A stretch of DNA of 64,000 bases from Campylobacter showae CSUNSWCD (GCF_000313615.1 NZ_AMZQ01000005.1:124001-188000), one strand, 5' to 3'. Numbered from the stretch's first letter, positions 45,230 to 55,244 are shown. Made by a program: numbers and translations. Notes: generated by a model from the letters alone, not told the origin.

Positions 45230-46234
45230 CTAACCCTTTTTGCTCTGATAAAGCAAGTAGATAAAAACGGGTGCGCCAATCAGCGAGGTGATGATACCAA
45301 GGGGTATCTCGCTAGCCATCGCGCACCTTGCGATCGTATCTACTACTAGCAAAAATAGTGCGCCAATTAGCATTGAAGCGGGCAAGAGAGCGTTAAAATT
45401 TGCCCCCACGATAGAACGAGCGATGTGCGGCACGATGAGTCCGACCCAGCCTATGATACCGCAAAAAGCCATGCTAGAAGCCGTCAGCAAAGTAGAGGCG
45501 CAGATGATGATAAAGCTGTAAAATTTGACGTTTACGCCCATAGCCTTTGCTTCTTCTTCGCCAAATGCCAAGATATTTAGCCTAAATCTAAGCAAAAATA
45601 GAGGCACCGAGCAAAGCGCCGTGACGCCTAGCATATAAAGGGCGTTTTGATATCCTCCCGTGCGAGCTAGGCTACCCATCAGCCAAAACGTGATCTCGGG
45701 TAGCTTGTTTTCGCTATCTGCTAGAAATTTTAAAAGCGAGCTAAAAGCGCCGAAAAGCGAAGATATGACGACGCCTGAGAGTACCATTATGATGACGTTT
45801 AGCTTGCCTCTAGCTATGAGTTGGCTTAAAAAAACCACCGCAAAAACGGCTGCAAGTCCAAAGCCAAAAGACATTAGTGAGACGTAAAGCACGGGCAAGG
45901 AAAGGATGATAGCGATGCTAGCTCCGACCGCTGCGCCGCTAGATACGCCCAGAATATCGGGGGAGACTAAGGGATTTTTAAAAAGCCCTTGATACACGGC
46001 GCCGGCTGCGGAAAGGGCGGCTCCCACCAGCACCGCAAAGGCGATGCGAGGAAGTCTGATTTGCGTTATTACGGCGTGAGCTTGCTCGTTTGACGGCGGC
46101 GAGCCAAATAGCAAAGATTTTAAGCTAGCAAAAATTTCGGCCACACCCAGACCGTATCTGCCAAGAGTCAGAGAAGCAAAGGCGCAAACTATCAGCACAA
46201 TCGTTAAAACGGCAAAAAAGGCTTTGTTATTCAA
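45230..46234 (-). CDS. FecCD-type permease of the metallophore transporter
   Basis: This 334-residue protein has nine to ten membrane segments and the FecCD signatures: RLPRIAFAVLVGAALSAAGA, LLVSPDILGVSSGAAVGAS-like PLVSPDILGVSSGAA, and GFIGWVGLIVPHIAR-like CGIIGWVGLIVPHIAR. It imports the substrate across the inner membrane with the ATPase encoded next to it. It overlaps the methyltransferase stop by 8 bases, so all four genes are likely translated from one transcript. Confidence 0.93.
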   Translation of the reverse strand: MNNKAFFAVLTIVLIVCAFASLTLGRYGLGVAEIFASLKSLLFGSPPSNEQAHAVITQIRLPRIAFAVLVGAALSAAGAVYQGLFKNPLVSPDILGVSSGAAVGASIAIILSLPVLYVSLMSFGFGLAAVFAVVFLSQLIARGKLNVIIMVLSGVVISSLFGAFSSLLKFLADSENKLPEITFWLMGSLARTGGYQNALYMLGVTALCSVPLFLLRFRLNILAFGEEEAKAMGVNVKFYSFIIICASTLLTASSMAFCGIIGWVGLIVPHIARSIVGANFNALLPASMLIGALFLLVVDTIARCAMASEIPLGIITSLIGAPVFIYLLYQSKKG

Positions 46235-47078
46235 ATTTTACCTCGCTTACGTCGTACCACATAGCGTAGCTTTTCGTCGTTCGGTAAAATTTAACCCCGC
46301 TACCATCTTTTACTAGCCATTTATCCACGTTTTTTCTAAAATTTTTTTCTTTTTCTTTTGGGATTTCTCCGACGAATTTTAAAAATTCGTAAGCCTCGTC
46401 CTTGCTCATAAAACTCTTTTCATAAACGGTATCAAATATACGCACATTTACGTTTGCGCCCAGATCGTAAAGCATATTGAAAGTAGCGTTATAGCCAAAC
46501 ATTCTAGGATTTTCGTTTATAAAAGGCGGACGCTTAGATGCTCTTTCGTCGATGCCAGCAAGCAAATCCATCCAAATTTTTCTAAGACTTGGATGATCTT
46601 CTAAAAAGCTAGTTATGCATACGTATTTTTTCGCTGCGTCGTTTAGCCTTTTTATATCGCCAAGACCGACCGAACGCGAGGCGACGACGACATCGTGCTT
46701 GCCGATTATGTCCAAGGCATCGCTATCTAGCCAGCTTTTTTGCATAAATTTTATATTTTTTACGCCAGCGTTTTTGGCATTTTGCTTACAAAATTTAAGC
46801 ATCTCTCCAAACGCGTCAAGCGCGGTCAGGCTTTTAGCCCGTCTAGCCATAGGTATGCTAAGGCGTCCCGGTCCGCAGCCCACGTCTAGCACGCTATCTT
46901 CGGACGTTATCGGTAGAGCGTCTGCTAAAATTTGCGCACTACGCTTTTCAAGCTCAGCCATGCCGTTATACATCACAGCTACTTTATCCCAATCAACCGC
47001 GCTTCCGCCGGCTCCGTCTCTAGTCATAGGCGCAAATTTAAGCTCCCTAATCGCCTGCCAGTTTAGTAGTCCTTGCAT
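46227..47078 (-). CDS. SAM-dependent methyltransferase in the metallophore operon
   Basis: This 283-residue class I methyltransferase has the SAM motif I VLDVGCGPGRLSIPMA (about residue 66), an acidic residue in LTALDAFGEML, and motif-IV-like DVVVASRSVGLGD. The C-terminal half is specific to this group. It starts behind AAGGAG and is embedded between the receptor pseudogene and the transporter permease, with 8 bases of overlap to the permease, so it is likely part of the uptake system. The methyl acceptor is unknown: a metallophore, a tetrapyrrole or a protein are possibilities. Confidence 0.85.
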   Translation of the reverse strand: MQGLLNWQAIRELKFAPMTRDGAGGSAVDWDKVAVMYNGMAELEKRSAQILADALPITSEDSVLDVGCGPGRLSIPMARRAKSLTALDAFGEMLKFCKQNAKNAGVKNIKFMQKSWLDSDALDIIGKHDVVVASRSVGLGDIKRLNDAAKKYVCITSFLEDHPSLRKIWMDLLAGIDERASKRPPFINENPRMFGYNATFNMLYDLGANVNVRIFDTVYEKSFMSKDEAYEFLKFVGEIPKEKEKNFRKNVDKWLVKDGSGVKFYRTTKSYAMWYDVSEVKFE

Positions 47079-47100
47079 GTTTGCTCCTTAAATTTAAGAC

Positions 47101-47128
47101 AGGACGCCTAAACTATCCAAGGCGTCCT
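47101..47128 (-). terminator. Strong hairpin between receptor pseudogene and methyltransferase
   Basis: AGGACGCCT (47101-47109) and its complement (47120-47128) form a perfect 9-bp stem with a 10-base loop. No T-run follows on the minus strand, so it is more likely an mRNA-processing or partial-termination hairpin that sets different levels for receptor and transporter. Confidence 0.45.
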
Positions 47129-47141
47129 AGAAGGGCAAATT

Positions 47142-49287
47142 TTAAAATTTGACTTCCGCTGGGAGCATAAACGTCCTGCTCTGTCCTAAAAAGATACTTG
47201 TGCCCGCACCCGTCGTAGTTCCGTCGATATTTGACGGGAACATTCCGACCCAGTACTTTTTATCAAATACGTTATTTACGTTAAATCTTAGCGTAGTTTG
47301 CTTGCCTAGCCACTCTTTGGTCACGTAGCGGATGCCAAGATCTGTGGTAAAGTACGCAGGCACCGCGTTTACATTGCGCTGATCGGCGTAGCGTTTGCCG
47401 GTGTAGTGTAAATTTGCACTTAGGGCTAGCTTGTCGGTATTTGGCACGACGTAGTCAAAGAGTAAATTTGACTGAACTTTGGGCTCGCCGATCACGATCT
47501 TGCCCTGCGCATAAGCTTGTTTTGCTTTTTTAGCTTAGGCTGTATTAGTGCGACACCGCCCATTACGCTAAGATCGCTCGTTATCTTGCCTCCGGCTGTA
47601 AATTCCATGCCTCTATTTACCTGTTCGCCTTGGATGCTATATTCGTTGTTGTCGCCTAGATAGGCTATCGGGCGTTTTATCTCAAAAAGCGCCGCAGATA
47701 GGTCGATATCCTCTATCCTAGCTTTTGCGCCAATCTTGTATTGTTTACTTCTAAAAGGCTTTAAAACTACCGTTTCGCCGTATCTTGGATTGGTTCTTTC
47801 GTAGGTATAGCTTGAGCCTGCTTGCAAGCTGTCTGCATATGTGAAGTATAGGCTTACGTTTTCTACCGGGCGATAAATAAAGCTCGCCGCATAGCTAGTG
47901 CCGCTCTCGTCGTACGTTTTTACGCCTGTTTGCTTGTTTTTGTTCTCAAAGTTGCTTCTAGCCGCGCTTAAAATGACGCTAAGGTAGTCGTTTAGCTTGA
48001 TATCGTCGGCGATAGTTAGGTTTTTCATAGTACTTTGGCTATTTTTATAAGCTCCGCCGCCTTTTGTTACGTGCGGATTTGAAAATGTTTTTGGATTATA
48101 TAATTTGCTCTTCCGCCGGCGGTTTTTGCGCCGTATATCGTCCATATATATCCGTTTGCCTGCAAGCCGAAGTTGTGCTCTATGCCGAGCGTCTCAAACT
48201 CTGTCGCGGCTTTAGCAAACCAGCTTTGCACATCAAACCTGCTGGCAGCGCCGTTTCCGCCGCTAGCTGCTACGATAAAATCGTCGTTTTGATTCGTAAA
48301 TGTTTTGCTTGTGCCGTACATGTCTCGGATAGCTTTTTGCCACTGATAGCCGCCCTCAAAATACCAACTTTCAGTCGGCGCGTATTTAAATTTAACGCTA
48401 GCAGTCGTAGTTTTTAGGTTGCTTCCCGCCCACTCTTGCTCTAGGCCGGCTTTCGTGTTTTTAGCTGCATCCGGAATGGCGAAGTTTAAAACGCCGTTTC
48501 TACCCGGCACCGAAAAGCCGCCAGGTATCCCAAGCATTTTGTGTTTGTAGTAACTAAAATTCGTCTCGATAGTAAAATTTTCAGTCAAGTAAAAGTCAAG
48601 ACCAAGGCTAGCTAAATTTCTTTCATAGTCGCTATTTTTAGCTTGCTTGGCACCATCGCTTTTATAAAATACGCCGCGGTATCCGACGTACTCGAATCTA
48701 TACGAAGTATCCCAGCCTACACCGAAATTTAACCTACTCTTATAGTCGGCCCAAAACGTATTTGAAAACGGTATCGGACGCTTTCTTGTATAGTTAAAGA
48801 TGTCTGCCGGATCTTGTCCGCCGTAAAGCGAGCCTGCAAGACCGTTTTGTATCTGAAGACCCTCAAACATATACATAGGTATAGCCGTAGTAGAAACAGA
48901 GTAAAAGCCGTCCCAAAGTACGTTACCGACGACTGAGCCCTGAAAGCCGCGAGTCTGCGGACGGCCGACCCCGATGCCGCCCCTAGTTTGGATTTGCGCT
49001 GAAGGAAAATACTTCACCGCATCCTAAAAACCGGTCACGCCTTGGTGATTCATCGTTTCTTTTGTGATCGTGTTTATCTGATATGGGGTATCTAGTACCT
49101 TTTTGCCCGCTAGCGGACCGCTGGCGACGCCCTTGTTTAGTATGCCTTCGCTAATACCGCTTTCACTAATATTATCGCCGACGCTGTTTACCTCGACCCC
49201 CTGAAGCTTGACCGTATCGGCTGCGCCTGCTTATGCTGCAAATAGCGCCAAAACCGCACATGCGGCAACTGAAAATTTCACTCTCAT
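47142..49287 (-). pseudogene. TonB-dependent siderophore receptor, inactivated
   Basis: Outer-membrane receptor of the FhuE/FpvA type. Signal peptide MRVKFSVAACAVLALFAA is followed by a TAA, then AGAADTVKL. The plug domain (LDTPYQINTITKETM) is interrupted by a second in-frame stop (TAG) before DAVKYFPSAQIQTRGG. The barrel then continues with VGYRGVFYKSDGA and similar strands, and is broken by frameshifts near 48100 and near 47520. At the second, adding one A to an A6 run restores LKKAKQAYAQGKIVIGEPK. The C-terminal strand ends in FMLPAEVKF, as required for insertion. Four separate lesions argue for a decayed gene, not one read error. Confidence 0.85.
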
Positions 49288-49365
49288 TTAGACTCCTTAT
49301 TGGTTTTATGCTAAATTTGCATAATGCGCGTATGTTACAAATTGTTTACTTAATACAAAACTAAA

Positions 49366-49383
49366 ATTATATATTGGTATAAT
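49366..49383 (-). promoter_or_regulatory. AT-rich dyad upstream of the receptor, candidate promoter/operator
   Basis: ATTATA, six bases, TATAAT forms an 18-base dyad that contains a TATAAT hexamer on each strand. It lies about 80 bases upstream of the receptor start and 128 bases upstream of ftsW. A Fur-like site overlapping a promoter is expected here, but the match to a classical Fur box is poor. Confidence 0.3.
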
Positions 49384-49510
49384 ATATATTAGTATATTTT
49401 TTATAGCGATAATGTTGGTTAAATTTGAAATTTATAAATATCCGATTAACATCTTTGTAAGTCATAGTTAAGTAAAATCGCCCTTTAAATTTAACTCAGG
49501 AAAGGGAAAA

Positions 49511-50671
49511 ATGCAGGCGGATAAGTGGATATTTTACTCTTGCGTCGCGCTCATTACTATCGGCATTGTTTTTTCGCTCTCCTTGCCCGTTTTTACCGTG
49601 CTTTTCTTTAACTACGAGCCTTATCATTTTTTTATCAGACAGCTTGTCGTGGGGGCGATCGGGATATTTTTGATGTGGGGCATTTCGCGGCTTGACCCTG
49701 ATAAATCCATGGTATGGATCGGCTTTTGTCTATTCGGATTTTGCGCTATCGCGATGGGAGCTATGCACGCCCTGCCTAGTTCGCTAGTAACCGATGCGGG
49801 CGGTGCAAAGCGCTGGATACGTTTGCCGGGCTTTTCTCTAGCGCCTGTTGAGTTTTTTAAGATCGGTTTCGTTTACTTTTTAGCATGGAGCTTTGCGCGC
49901 AAGATTGACGGCAGTAAAAAGAGCCTAAAGCAAGAATTTAAGCTCATTTTGCCTTATATGTTTTTGTTTTTGATAGCCGTTTATCTCATCGCCATCCTTC
50001 AAAACGACCTAGGACAGGTAGTCGTTTTGGCGCTTACGCTTATAGTTATGATGCTTTTTGCCGGCACTAGCAAGCGGCTTTTTGTCATCGGTATGGCTGT
50101 TGCTTCAGTACTTGCTTTTGTAGCTATTTTTACGTCAGAACACCGAATTTTACGTATCAAATCATGGTGGGGTACGGTGCAAAACATGGTCACCTCGCTA
50201 CTACCTGAAAGTATAGCGGACGCAATACGCGTCGAGGGCGTACCGGAGCCTTATCAGATCTCGCACTCTCTAAATGCAATAAAACACGGCGGATTTTTCG
50301 GCGAGGGGCTGGGAGCTGGCGTGTTCAAGCTCGGATTTTTGAGCGAAGTGCACACGGACTTCGTACTTGCCGGTATCGCCGAGGAGGTCGGGGTGCTGGG
50401 GATACTTATCATCACGTCGCTTCTTTTGATTTTGCTTTTCCGCATCTTTCGCGTCTCCTCAAGGAGTGAAAACAAAGTCTACCACCTCTTTACGCTTGGC
50501 GTCGGGCTTCTCATCTCATTTTCGTTTATCATGAACTCATACGGCATCACCTCGATCACGCCTATCAAAGGTATCGCCGTTCCGTTTCTAAGCTACGGCG
50601 GCAGCTCGATCCTGGCGCTTTGTATAGGGGTCGGCATGGTGCTGATGGTGAGTAAAAAAGTAAAAGATTAG
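49511..50671 (+). CDS. ftsW: FtsW/RodA-family peptidoglycan glycosyltransferase
   Basis: This 386-residue SEDS protein has about ten membrane segments. Characteristic blocks are GGAKRWIRLPGFSLAPVEFFK, LQNDLGQVVV, HSLNAIKHGGFFGEGLGAG, LSEVHTDFVLAGIAEEVG, and PFLSYGGSS near the C-terminus. It polymerises lipid II at the division septum. It lies 73 bases before murG, the pairing typical of ftsW, not rodA. AAGGGAAAA precedes the ATG. Confidence 0.93.
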   Translation: MQADKWIFYSCVALITIGIVFSLSLPVFTVLFFNYEPYHFFIRQLVVGAIGIFLMWGISRLDPDKSMVWIGFCLFGFCAIAMGAMHALPSSLVTDAGGAKRWIRLPGFSLAPVEFFKIGFVYFLAWSFARKIDGSKKSLKQEFKLILPYMFLFLIAVYLIAILQNDLGQVVVLALTLIVMMLFAGTSKRLFVIGMAVASVLAFVAIFTSEHRILRIKSWWGTVQNMVTSLLPESIADAIRVEGVPEPYQISHSLNAIKHGGFFGEGLGAGVFKLGFLSEVHTDFVLAGIAEEVGVLGILIITSLLLILLFRIFRVSSRSENKVYHLFTLGVGLLISFSFIMNSYGITSITPIKGIAVPFLSYGGSSILALCIGVGMVLMVSKKVKD

Positions 50672-50744
50672 GCCCAAATTTGACTTACGACGCAAATTTA
50701 AGGTCAAATTTGAACATCCGAAATTAGACGACAAGGAGTAAAAT

Positions 50745-51869
50745 TTGACGTCTGAAAATCTACAAGAAAAAGAGCAAAATTTGGCTGAAATTTTGCCGTC
50801 AAATTTGACTAACGGCGAAGCTCAAAACAAAACCGAAAGCGGCGCTATCATTATATGCGGCGGCGGTACGGGCGGACATTTAGCTGTCGCAAAAGCCTTA
50901 AACGAAGAATTGGTATCGCGCGGATGTAGGACGATATTTGTAGGATCAAGTAGCGGACAGGATAAAATGTGGTTTGAAAATGACGCCGCATTTAGCGAGA
51001 AATTTTTCCTGCCCAGTAGCGGAGTCGTAAATAAAAAAGGGTTGGGCAAACTTTTTTCGCTTTTTAATATCCTAAATTTAGCCTTTAAATGCCGAAAAAT
51101 CTTTAAGACCCAAGGCGTAAAAGCCGTCGTTAGCGTGGGCGGATACAGCGCTGCACCTGCGGCTTTTGCAGCTATCATATCGCGTATGCCGCTTTTTATC
51201 CACGAGCAAAACGCCGTGATCGGCAACCTAAACAAGCTCTTAAAACCGCTTGCAAAGGGCTTTTTTAGTTCGTATTTTAAGCCTGTATTTAGCTATCCCG
51301 TTTCGGAGAGATTTTTTAGCGCGGCTAGGCTTCGCAGCGAGCTAAAAACGGTGATATTTTTAGGCGGTTCGCAGGGTGCGGCGGCGATAAATTCGCTTGC
51401 TTTAAAGCTGGCTCCCGTTTTTAAAGAAAAAGGCATAAAAATAATCCATCAATGCGGCAAAAACTCGCTCGAGAGTTTGCAAGAGGAGTACAAAAAACTA
51501 GGCCTTGCTGGCGATGAACTTGATCTTTTTGACTTTGATCCTAAAATAGAGCTTAAGATGAGTCACGCCGATCTAGCAATAAGCCGCGCAGGGGCGGGCA
51601 CGCTGTGGGAACTCACGGCAAACGCGCTGCCTAGCGTATTCGTGCCTTATCCTTACGCCGCAAATAACCATCAAGTTTTTAACGCTAAATTCCTTGTGGA
51701 TCAAAATTTGGCCAAATTTTGCTTTCAAAAAGGCGGCGAAATCAATGCGGATGAGATGCTAAATTTGATAAACGAGATGAATATAGCGCAAATTTCAAGC
51801 AAGCTTTCTAGGCAGATAGATAACGGCGGCGCAAGAAAAATAGCGGATGAAATTTTAAAAAATATTTAA
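50745..51869 (+). CDS. murG: MurG, lipid II synthase
   Basis: MurG transfers GlcNAc to lipid I on the inner face of the membrane. The 374-residue protein has the N-terminal GGGTGGHLAVAKAL loop, VVSVGGYSAAPAA, HEQNAVIGNLNKLL, VIFLGGSQGAAAIN, and the donor-binding ISRAGAGTLWELTANALPSVFVPYP. The start is a TTG (50745) behind AAGGAG, which gives a 36-residue hydrophilic extension before the GGGTGG loop. No other start lies close to the loop, so I keep it. Confidence 0.93.
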   Translation: MTSENLQEKEQNLAEILPSNLTNGEAQNKTESGAIIICGGGTGGHLAVAKALNEELVSRGCRTIFVGSSSGQDKMWFENDAAFSEKFFLPSSGVVNKKGLGKLFSLFNILNLAFKCRKIFKTQGVKAVVSVGGYSAAPAAFAAIISRMPLFIHEQNAVIGNLNKLLKPLAKGFFSSYFKPVFSYPVSERFFSAARLRSELKTVIFLGGSQGAAAINSLALKLAPVFKEKGIKIIHQCGKNSLESLQEEYKKLGLAGDELDLFDFDPKIELKMSHADLAISRAGAGTLWELTANALPSVFVPYPYAANNHQVFNAKFLVDQNLAKFCFQKGGEINADEMLNLINEMNIAQISSKLSRQIDNGGARKIADEILKNI

Positions 51870-51898
51870 ATTTACGGCAGAGCATTAAATTTAAATAT
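51862..51898. terminator. AT-rich hairpin at the end of murG
   Basis: ATATTTAAATTT (51862-51873) and its perfect complement (51887-51898) form a 12-bp stem around a 13-base loop, spanning the murG stop codon. A T-rich tract follows on the plus strand. The flanking reading frames converge here, so it may act in both directions. Confidence 0.5.
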
Positions 51899-51923
51899 CT
51901 TTGTATTTTTGCAAATTTGAAAA

Positions 51924-52619
51924 TTAGTTTATAAAATCGTCTTTAAGTTCACGCAGCTCGTAAACTAGATAGTGATACACGAGTTCGCCGGCTTGCAGGC
52001 TTTGACCGCTAAAATTAGGTCCTATCATAGCAGCGATCTTGTCGCATACGCTGATATCTCGGCTAAAAGCAGCTGATCGCCTCTACTTTTTGCTAAAAAC
52101 AGAATAAAGTAAAAATTTATACGCATTCTTAAACTTGCCCAAAATAACGTATGAGATGATGCTAGCCTGTGTTTTCAGCATCTGATCTAATTGTGATTGC
52201 ACATTTAAAAAAGCTCGGCAAGCTGCGTTTTGACGGCGTGTAGACAAGTCGCGTCATTATTAAAGAAGCTTCGTCTTTTGTATTTTTGCATGATGGCGCT
52301 TTGAGCTTGCAGGAGCTCGGTTATATCTTTGATATTTTTTGCGGCGACTTGGAGTTTGTGATTTTATTATGCTTATGCTGTTTTTCTCGCTTTTTAGAGA
52401 TATCTCTAGGAGGATCTGCGAGAGATAGGGGCTGACGTTGACACAGTACCCATCGTCGTCAAAAACAGCCGAAAAAGTATCCGACAGACTTTACCTTTAC
52501 CCTTTGGCTGAGCTTACTAGAGTACAAAACAGCGGGGCAGTCATGATTACTTATTGCTGCTTGATGTCCATTTTTCAAGCTTGCCAAGCTTGTTATATAT
52601 TGCCATAGACGATATTATC
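51924..52619 (-). pseudogene. Decayed reading frame downstream of the PAS gene, unidentified
   Basis: No intact frame is present, but the minus strand still shows coding-like pieces in different frames. In order they are a DTFSAVFDDDGYCVNVSPYL segment, VAAKNIKDITELLQAQSAIM, a piece VQSQLDQMLKTQASIISYVI, and a last one, IGPNFSGQSLQAGELVYHYL followed by VYELRELKDDFIN with a stop at 51924-51926. Several stops and shifts separate them. I read it as one gene of about 230 codons that has lost function. I do not recognise the family. Confidence 0.45.
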
Positions 52620-53126
52620 TTATATCTGTCCTCGCTGAAGTTTATGCACTAGCTCGTCGTAGCTGATACCCGCATCTGATAAAATTTGCCCGAGCAACTT
52701 ACCCGAGGCCTCCATGCCGCCGCTTTTTTCGGCCTCAAGTAGTTGCTTATATACACCCTCGATAAATTTGACGCCATCAGGGTTTGGCTTGCGTCTGACG
52801 GAGTAGTAGCCGATGATCTCGCCGTTAGCATCTAGTGAGGCCGTAACGTTAGCAAATACCCAATAAAATCCGCCGTCAAAGCTCTTGTTTTTAACGAATG
52901 CGAAGATCTCCTGCTTTGCCTTGATGCGATCCCATAGTAGTTTAAACACGACGCGCGGCATATCGGGATGTCTGATGATGTTGTGCGGTTTATGCAAAAG
53001 TTGCTCTTGCGTCGCGCCGACGATCTTTAAAAACGGCTGATTGCAGTAGGTTATCTTGCCCTTTAGATCGGTTTTTGATACGATAAAATCTTCTTCTTTT
53101 ACGAAATATTCTTTATTCTCGTTCAC
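52620..53126 (-). CDS. PAS-domain protein, CetB/aerotaxis-like
   Basis: This 168-residue protein is a single PAS domain: SKTDLKGKITYCNQPFLKIVG, then HNIIRHPDMPRVVFKLLWD, and DGGFYWVFANVTASLDANG-type strands with the FAD-site Trp, as in Aer and CetB. A C-terminal helical region follows. CetB-type proteins signal energy or redox state to a membrane partner, CetA, with a methyl-accepting domain. No such partner is seen in this window. The gene downstream is decayed. Function is inferred from the PAS family. Confidence 0.85.
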   Translation of the reverse strand: MNENKEYFVKEEDFIVSKTDLKGKITYCNQPFLKIVGATQEQLLHKPHNIIRHPDMPRVVFKLLWDRIKAKQEIFAFVKNKSFDGGFYWVFANVTASLDANGEIIGYYSVRRKPNPDGVKFIEGVYKQLLEAEKSGGMEASGKLLGQILSDAGISYDELVHKLQRGQI

Positions 53127-53294
53127 TTCATACCTTAAATTTTTCAGTAATTATAACCAAATATTACGCAAATGTAGCTTACTCGTTTTTCAGCTTAGAT
53201 GGCAAACGTCTGCTAAATCAAATTTGATGCCGTAAATTTAAGGGTAGGGCGAGCGGATTTTGCTATGTAGATTTGAGTGAGATTTTGAAAAGAC

Positions 53295-53322
53295 TCGGCG
53301 GCAAATTTAACTCCGCCGCCGA
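53295..53322. repeat. GC-rich inverted repeat downstream of htpG
   Basis: TCGGCGG (53295-53301) and CCGCCGA (53316-53322) form a perfect 7-bp stem. It lies just after the AT-rich htpG hairpin and may be a second terminator. Confidence 0.4.
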
Positions 53323-53331
53323 ACCGAAACA

Positions 53332-53359
53332 AAATTTAAGCCCAAAAAGGCTTAAATTT
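53332..53359 (-). terminator. Hairpin terminator overlapping the htpG stop
   Basis: AAATTTAAGCC and GGCTTAAATTT form a perfect 11-bp stem with a six-base loop. The htpG stop codon lies in the first arm on the minus strand, and TTGTTTC follows the second arm. Confidence 0.6.
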
Positions 53360-55211
53360 AGATCGCTTTTAGCAAGATCTTAGTTAGCTTTTTGCTAAAC
53401 GCCGACGGATCGTCGATTGCGACGCCTTCGTTTAGCTTAGCCATATCCAAAAGCAGCTCGGCCGCGTCATAGATCATCGCCTCGTTTTGAGATAGCTTTT
53501 CAAAGAGCTCGTGCTTTGGATTTATCTCCAGTATTGGTAAAATTTTACCCGCATTATGCCCCATCTGCTTTAGCATCATCTGCGTAGCGTAGTCGGGATC
53601 GTTTTTATCGTAAACGATGACGGCGGCGCTTTCGCTTAGACGCGAGCTTAGCTTTACGTCCTTTACCTCGTTTTTTAGTATCTCTTTCATCTTGGCTAGC
53701 AGCGTGGCAAATTTACCCTCGTCGGCTTCGCTTTTTTCCGGTTTGATTTCGGCGTCGATATCGGTGTGATTTACCGCTTTTATCGGCGTTTTGTCGTAGT
53801 CTTGCACCATCGGCATGACGATAGAGTCTATCTCCTCGTCCATGATGAGTACTTCGATTCCTTCAGCCTTAAAGCTCTCTAAAAGCGGCGAATTTCTTAG
53901 CATCGTTTCATTGTTTCCGCTGATATAGTAGATCGATTTTTGTCCCTCTTTCATCGCCTCTTTGTACTCTTTTAGGCTGATTAATCCCTCGCGCTTGCTT
54001 GATTTAAAGAGGCAAAGGTCTAGAATTTGCTCCTTTTCGCTACTAAATCCGTAAAGTCCCTCTTTGATCACCTTGCCAAATATTTTATAAAATTTGATGT
54101 ATTTTTCTCTATCTTTTTCTTTTAGCTTGGCTAGTTCGCCCAGGATTTTCTTGACGCTTTGCTCCCTTACGCTACGCATTATGCTGTTTTCTTGCAGGAT
54201 CTCGCGGCTGACGTTTAGCGGCAGATCCTCAACGTCGATTATGCCACGGACAAATCTAAGATACGGTGGCAACATCTCTTTGGCGTCGTCGCTGATAAAT
54301 ACGCTCTTGACGTAAAGTTTCACGCCGCTTTGATAATCCACGCGAAATAGATCAAATGGCTCTGACGCCGGCACGAAAAATAGGGTGGTGTACTCGATCT
54401 TGCCCTCGGCTTTTGTATGTACGCATAGCAGCGGATCCTCGCTATCATGCGAGATTTGCTTGTAAAAGTCATTATAGTCGGCCTCTTTTAGCGCGCTTTT
54501 ACTCATTTTCCAGAGCGCCGAGGCCTTATTTATCTGCACGTTTTTGGTCTCGTACGAGCCCTCTTTTTCGCCTTCTTTAGGCGGTACGTACTCTTCTTTA
54601 TCCGCAAATATCGGATACGGAATGTGGTTGGAGTATTTTTTGACGATGTTTTCTATGCGGTAAGACTCGGCAAACTCGTCATCTTTTAGATAAAGCGTGA
54701 TCGAGGTGCCGTGGCTATCTTTTTGTGCAGGCGAGATTTCGTAGGTTTTGGCATCCGAGCTCCACATGAAGGCCTCTTCGCCAAGCGCCTTTTTACTCAC
54801 GACCTCGATCTTATCCGCGACCATAAACGCCGAATAAAATCCGACGCCAAACTGTCCGATGAGCGCGCTATCTTTTTTGGCTTGGCCGCTTAGCTTGTCT
54901 AAAAAACCCTTTGTACCGCTTCTAGCGATGGTGCCGAGGTTATTTATAAGCTCCTCTTTGTCCATGCCGATGCCGTTATCGCTGATCGTTAGCGTCTTTT
55001 TGTCCTTATCTATTTTGATATCGATTCGCGGGGAGTAGCTTAGACTTTTGTACGCGTCGTCCGTGAGGCAGAGGTAGTTTAGCTTATCTAGCGCGTCGCT
55101 TGCGTTTGAGATTAGCTCGCGCAAAAATATCTCTTTGTTCGAGTAAAGCGAGTGTATCATCAAATTTAACAGCTCGTTTACTTCGGTTTGAAATTCAAAT
55201 TGTTCGCTCAT
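53358..55211 (-). CDS. htpG: HtpG, Hsp90-family chaperone
   Basis: This 617-residue ATP-dependent chaperone has the GHKL ATPase domain at the N-terminus: [30 protein letters not shown], and [14 protein letters not shown]. The middle domain has [11 protein letters not shown]. The C-terminal dimerisation domain is present, without the MEEVD tail of eukaryotic Hsp90. I chose ATG 55211 (MSEQFEFQ), with GGACG before it; an upstream in-frame ATG-like start at 55256 adds 15 unsupported residues. Its promoter overlaps a small inverted repeat. Confidence 0.96.
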   Translation of the reverse strand: MSEQFEFQTEVNELLNLMIHSLYSNKEIFLRELISNASDALDKLNYLCLTDDAYKSLSYSPRIDIKIDKDKKTLTISDNGIGMDKEELINNLGTIARSGTKGFLDKLSGQAKKDSALIGQFGVGFYSAFMVADKIEVVSKKALGEEAFMWSSDAKTYEISPAQKDSHGTSITLYLKDDEFAESYRIENIVKKYSNHIPYPIFADKEEYVPPKEGEKEGSYETKNVQINKASALWKMSKSALKEADYNDFYKQISHDSEDPLLCVHTKAEGKIEYTTLFFVPASEPFDLFRVDYQSGVKLYVKSVFISDDAKEMLPPYLRFVRGIIDVEDLPLNVSREILQENSIMRSVREQSVKKILGELAKLKEKDREKYIKFYKIFGKVIKEGLYGFSSEKEQILDLCLFKSSKREGLISLKEYKEAMKEGQKSIYYISGNNETMLRNSPLLESFKAEGIEVLIMDEEIDSIVMPMVQDYDKTPIKAVNHTDIDAEIKPEKSEADEGKFATLLAKMKEILKNEVKDVKLSSRLSESAAVIVYDKNDPDYATQMMLKQMGHNAGKILPILEINPKHELFEKLSQNEAMIYDAAELLLDMAKLNEGVAIDDPSAFSKKLTKILLKAI

Positions 55212-55244
55212 TTTTTCGTCCTTTGTTTTTAAAATTTTTAGCAG

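Noticed and set aside
47101-47128. Inverted repeat as a CRISPR or transposon end
   Set aside because: Single copy, no target duplication, no transposase nearby.
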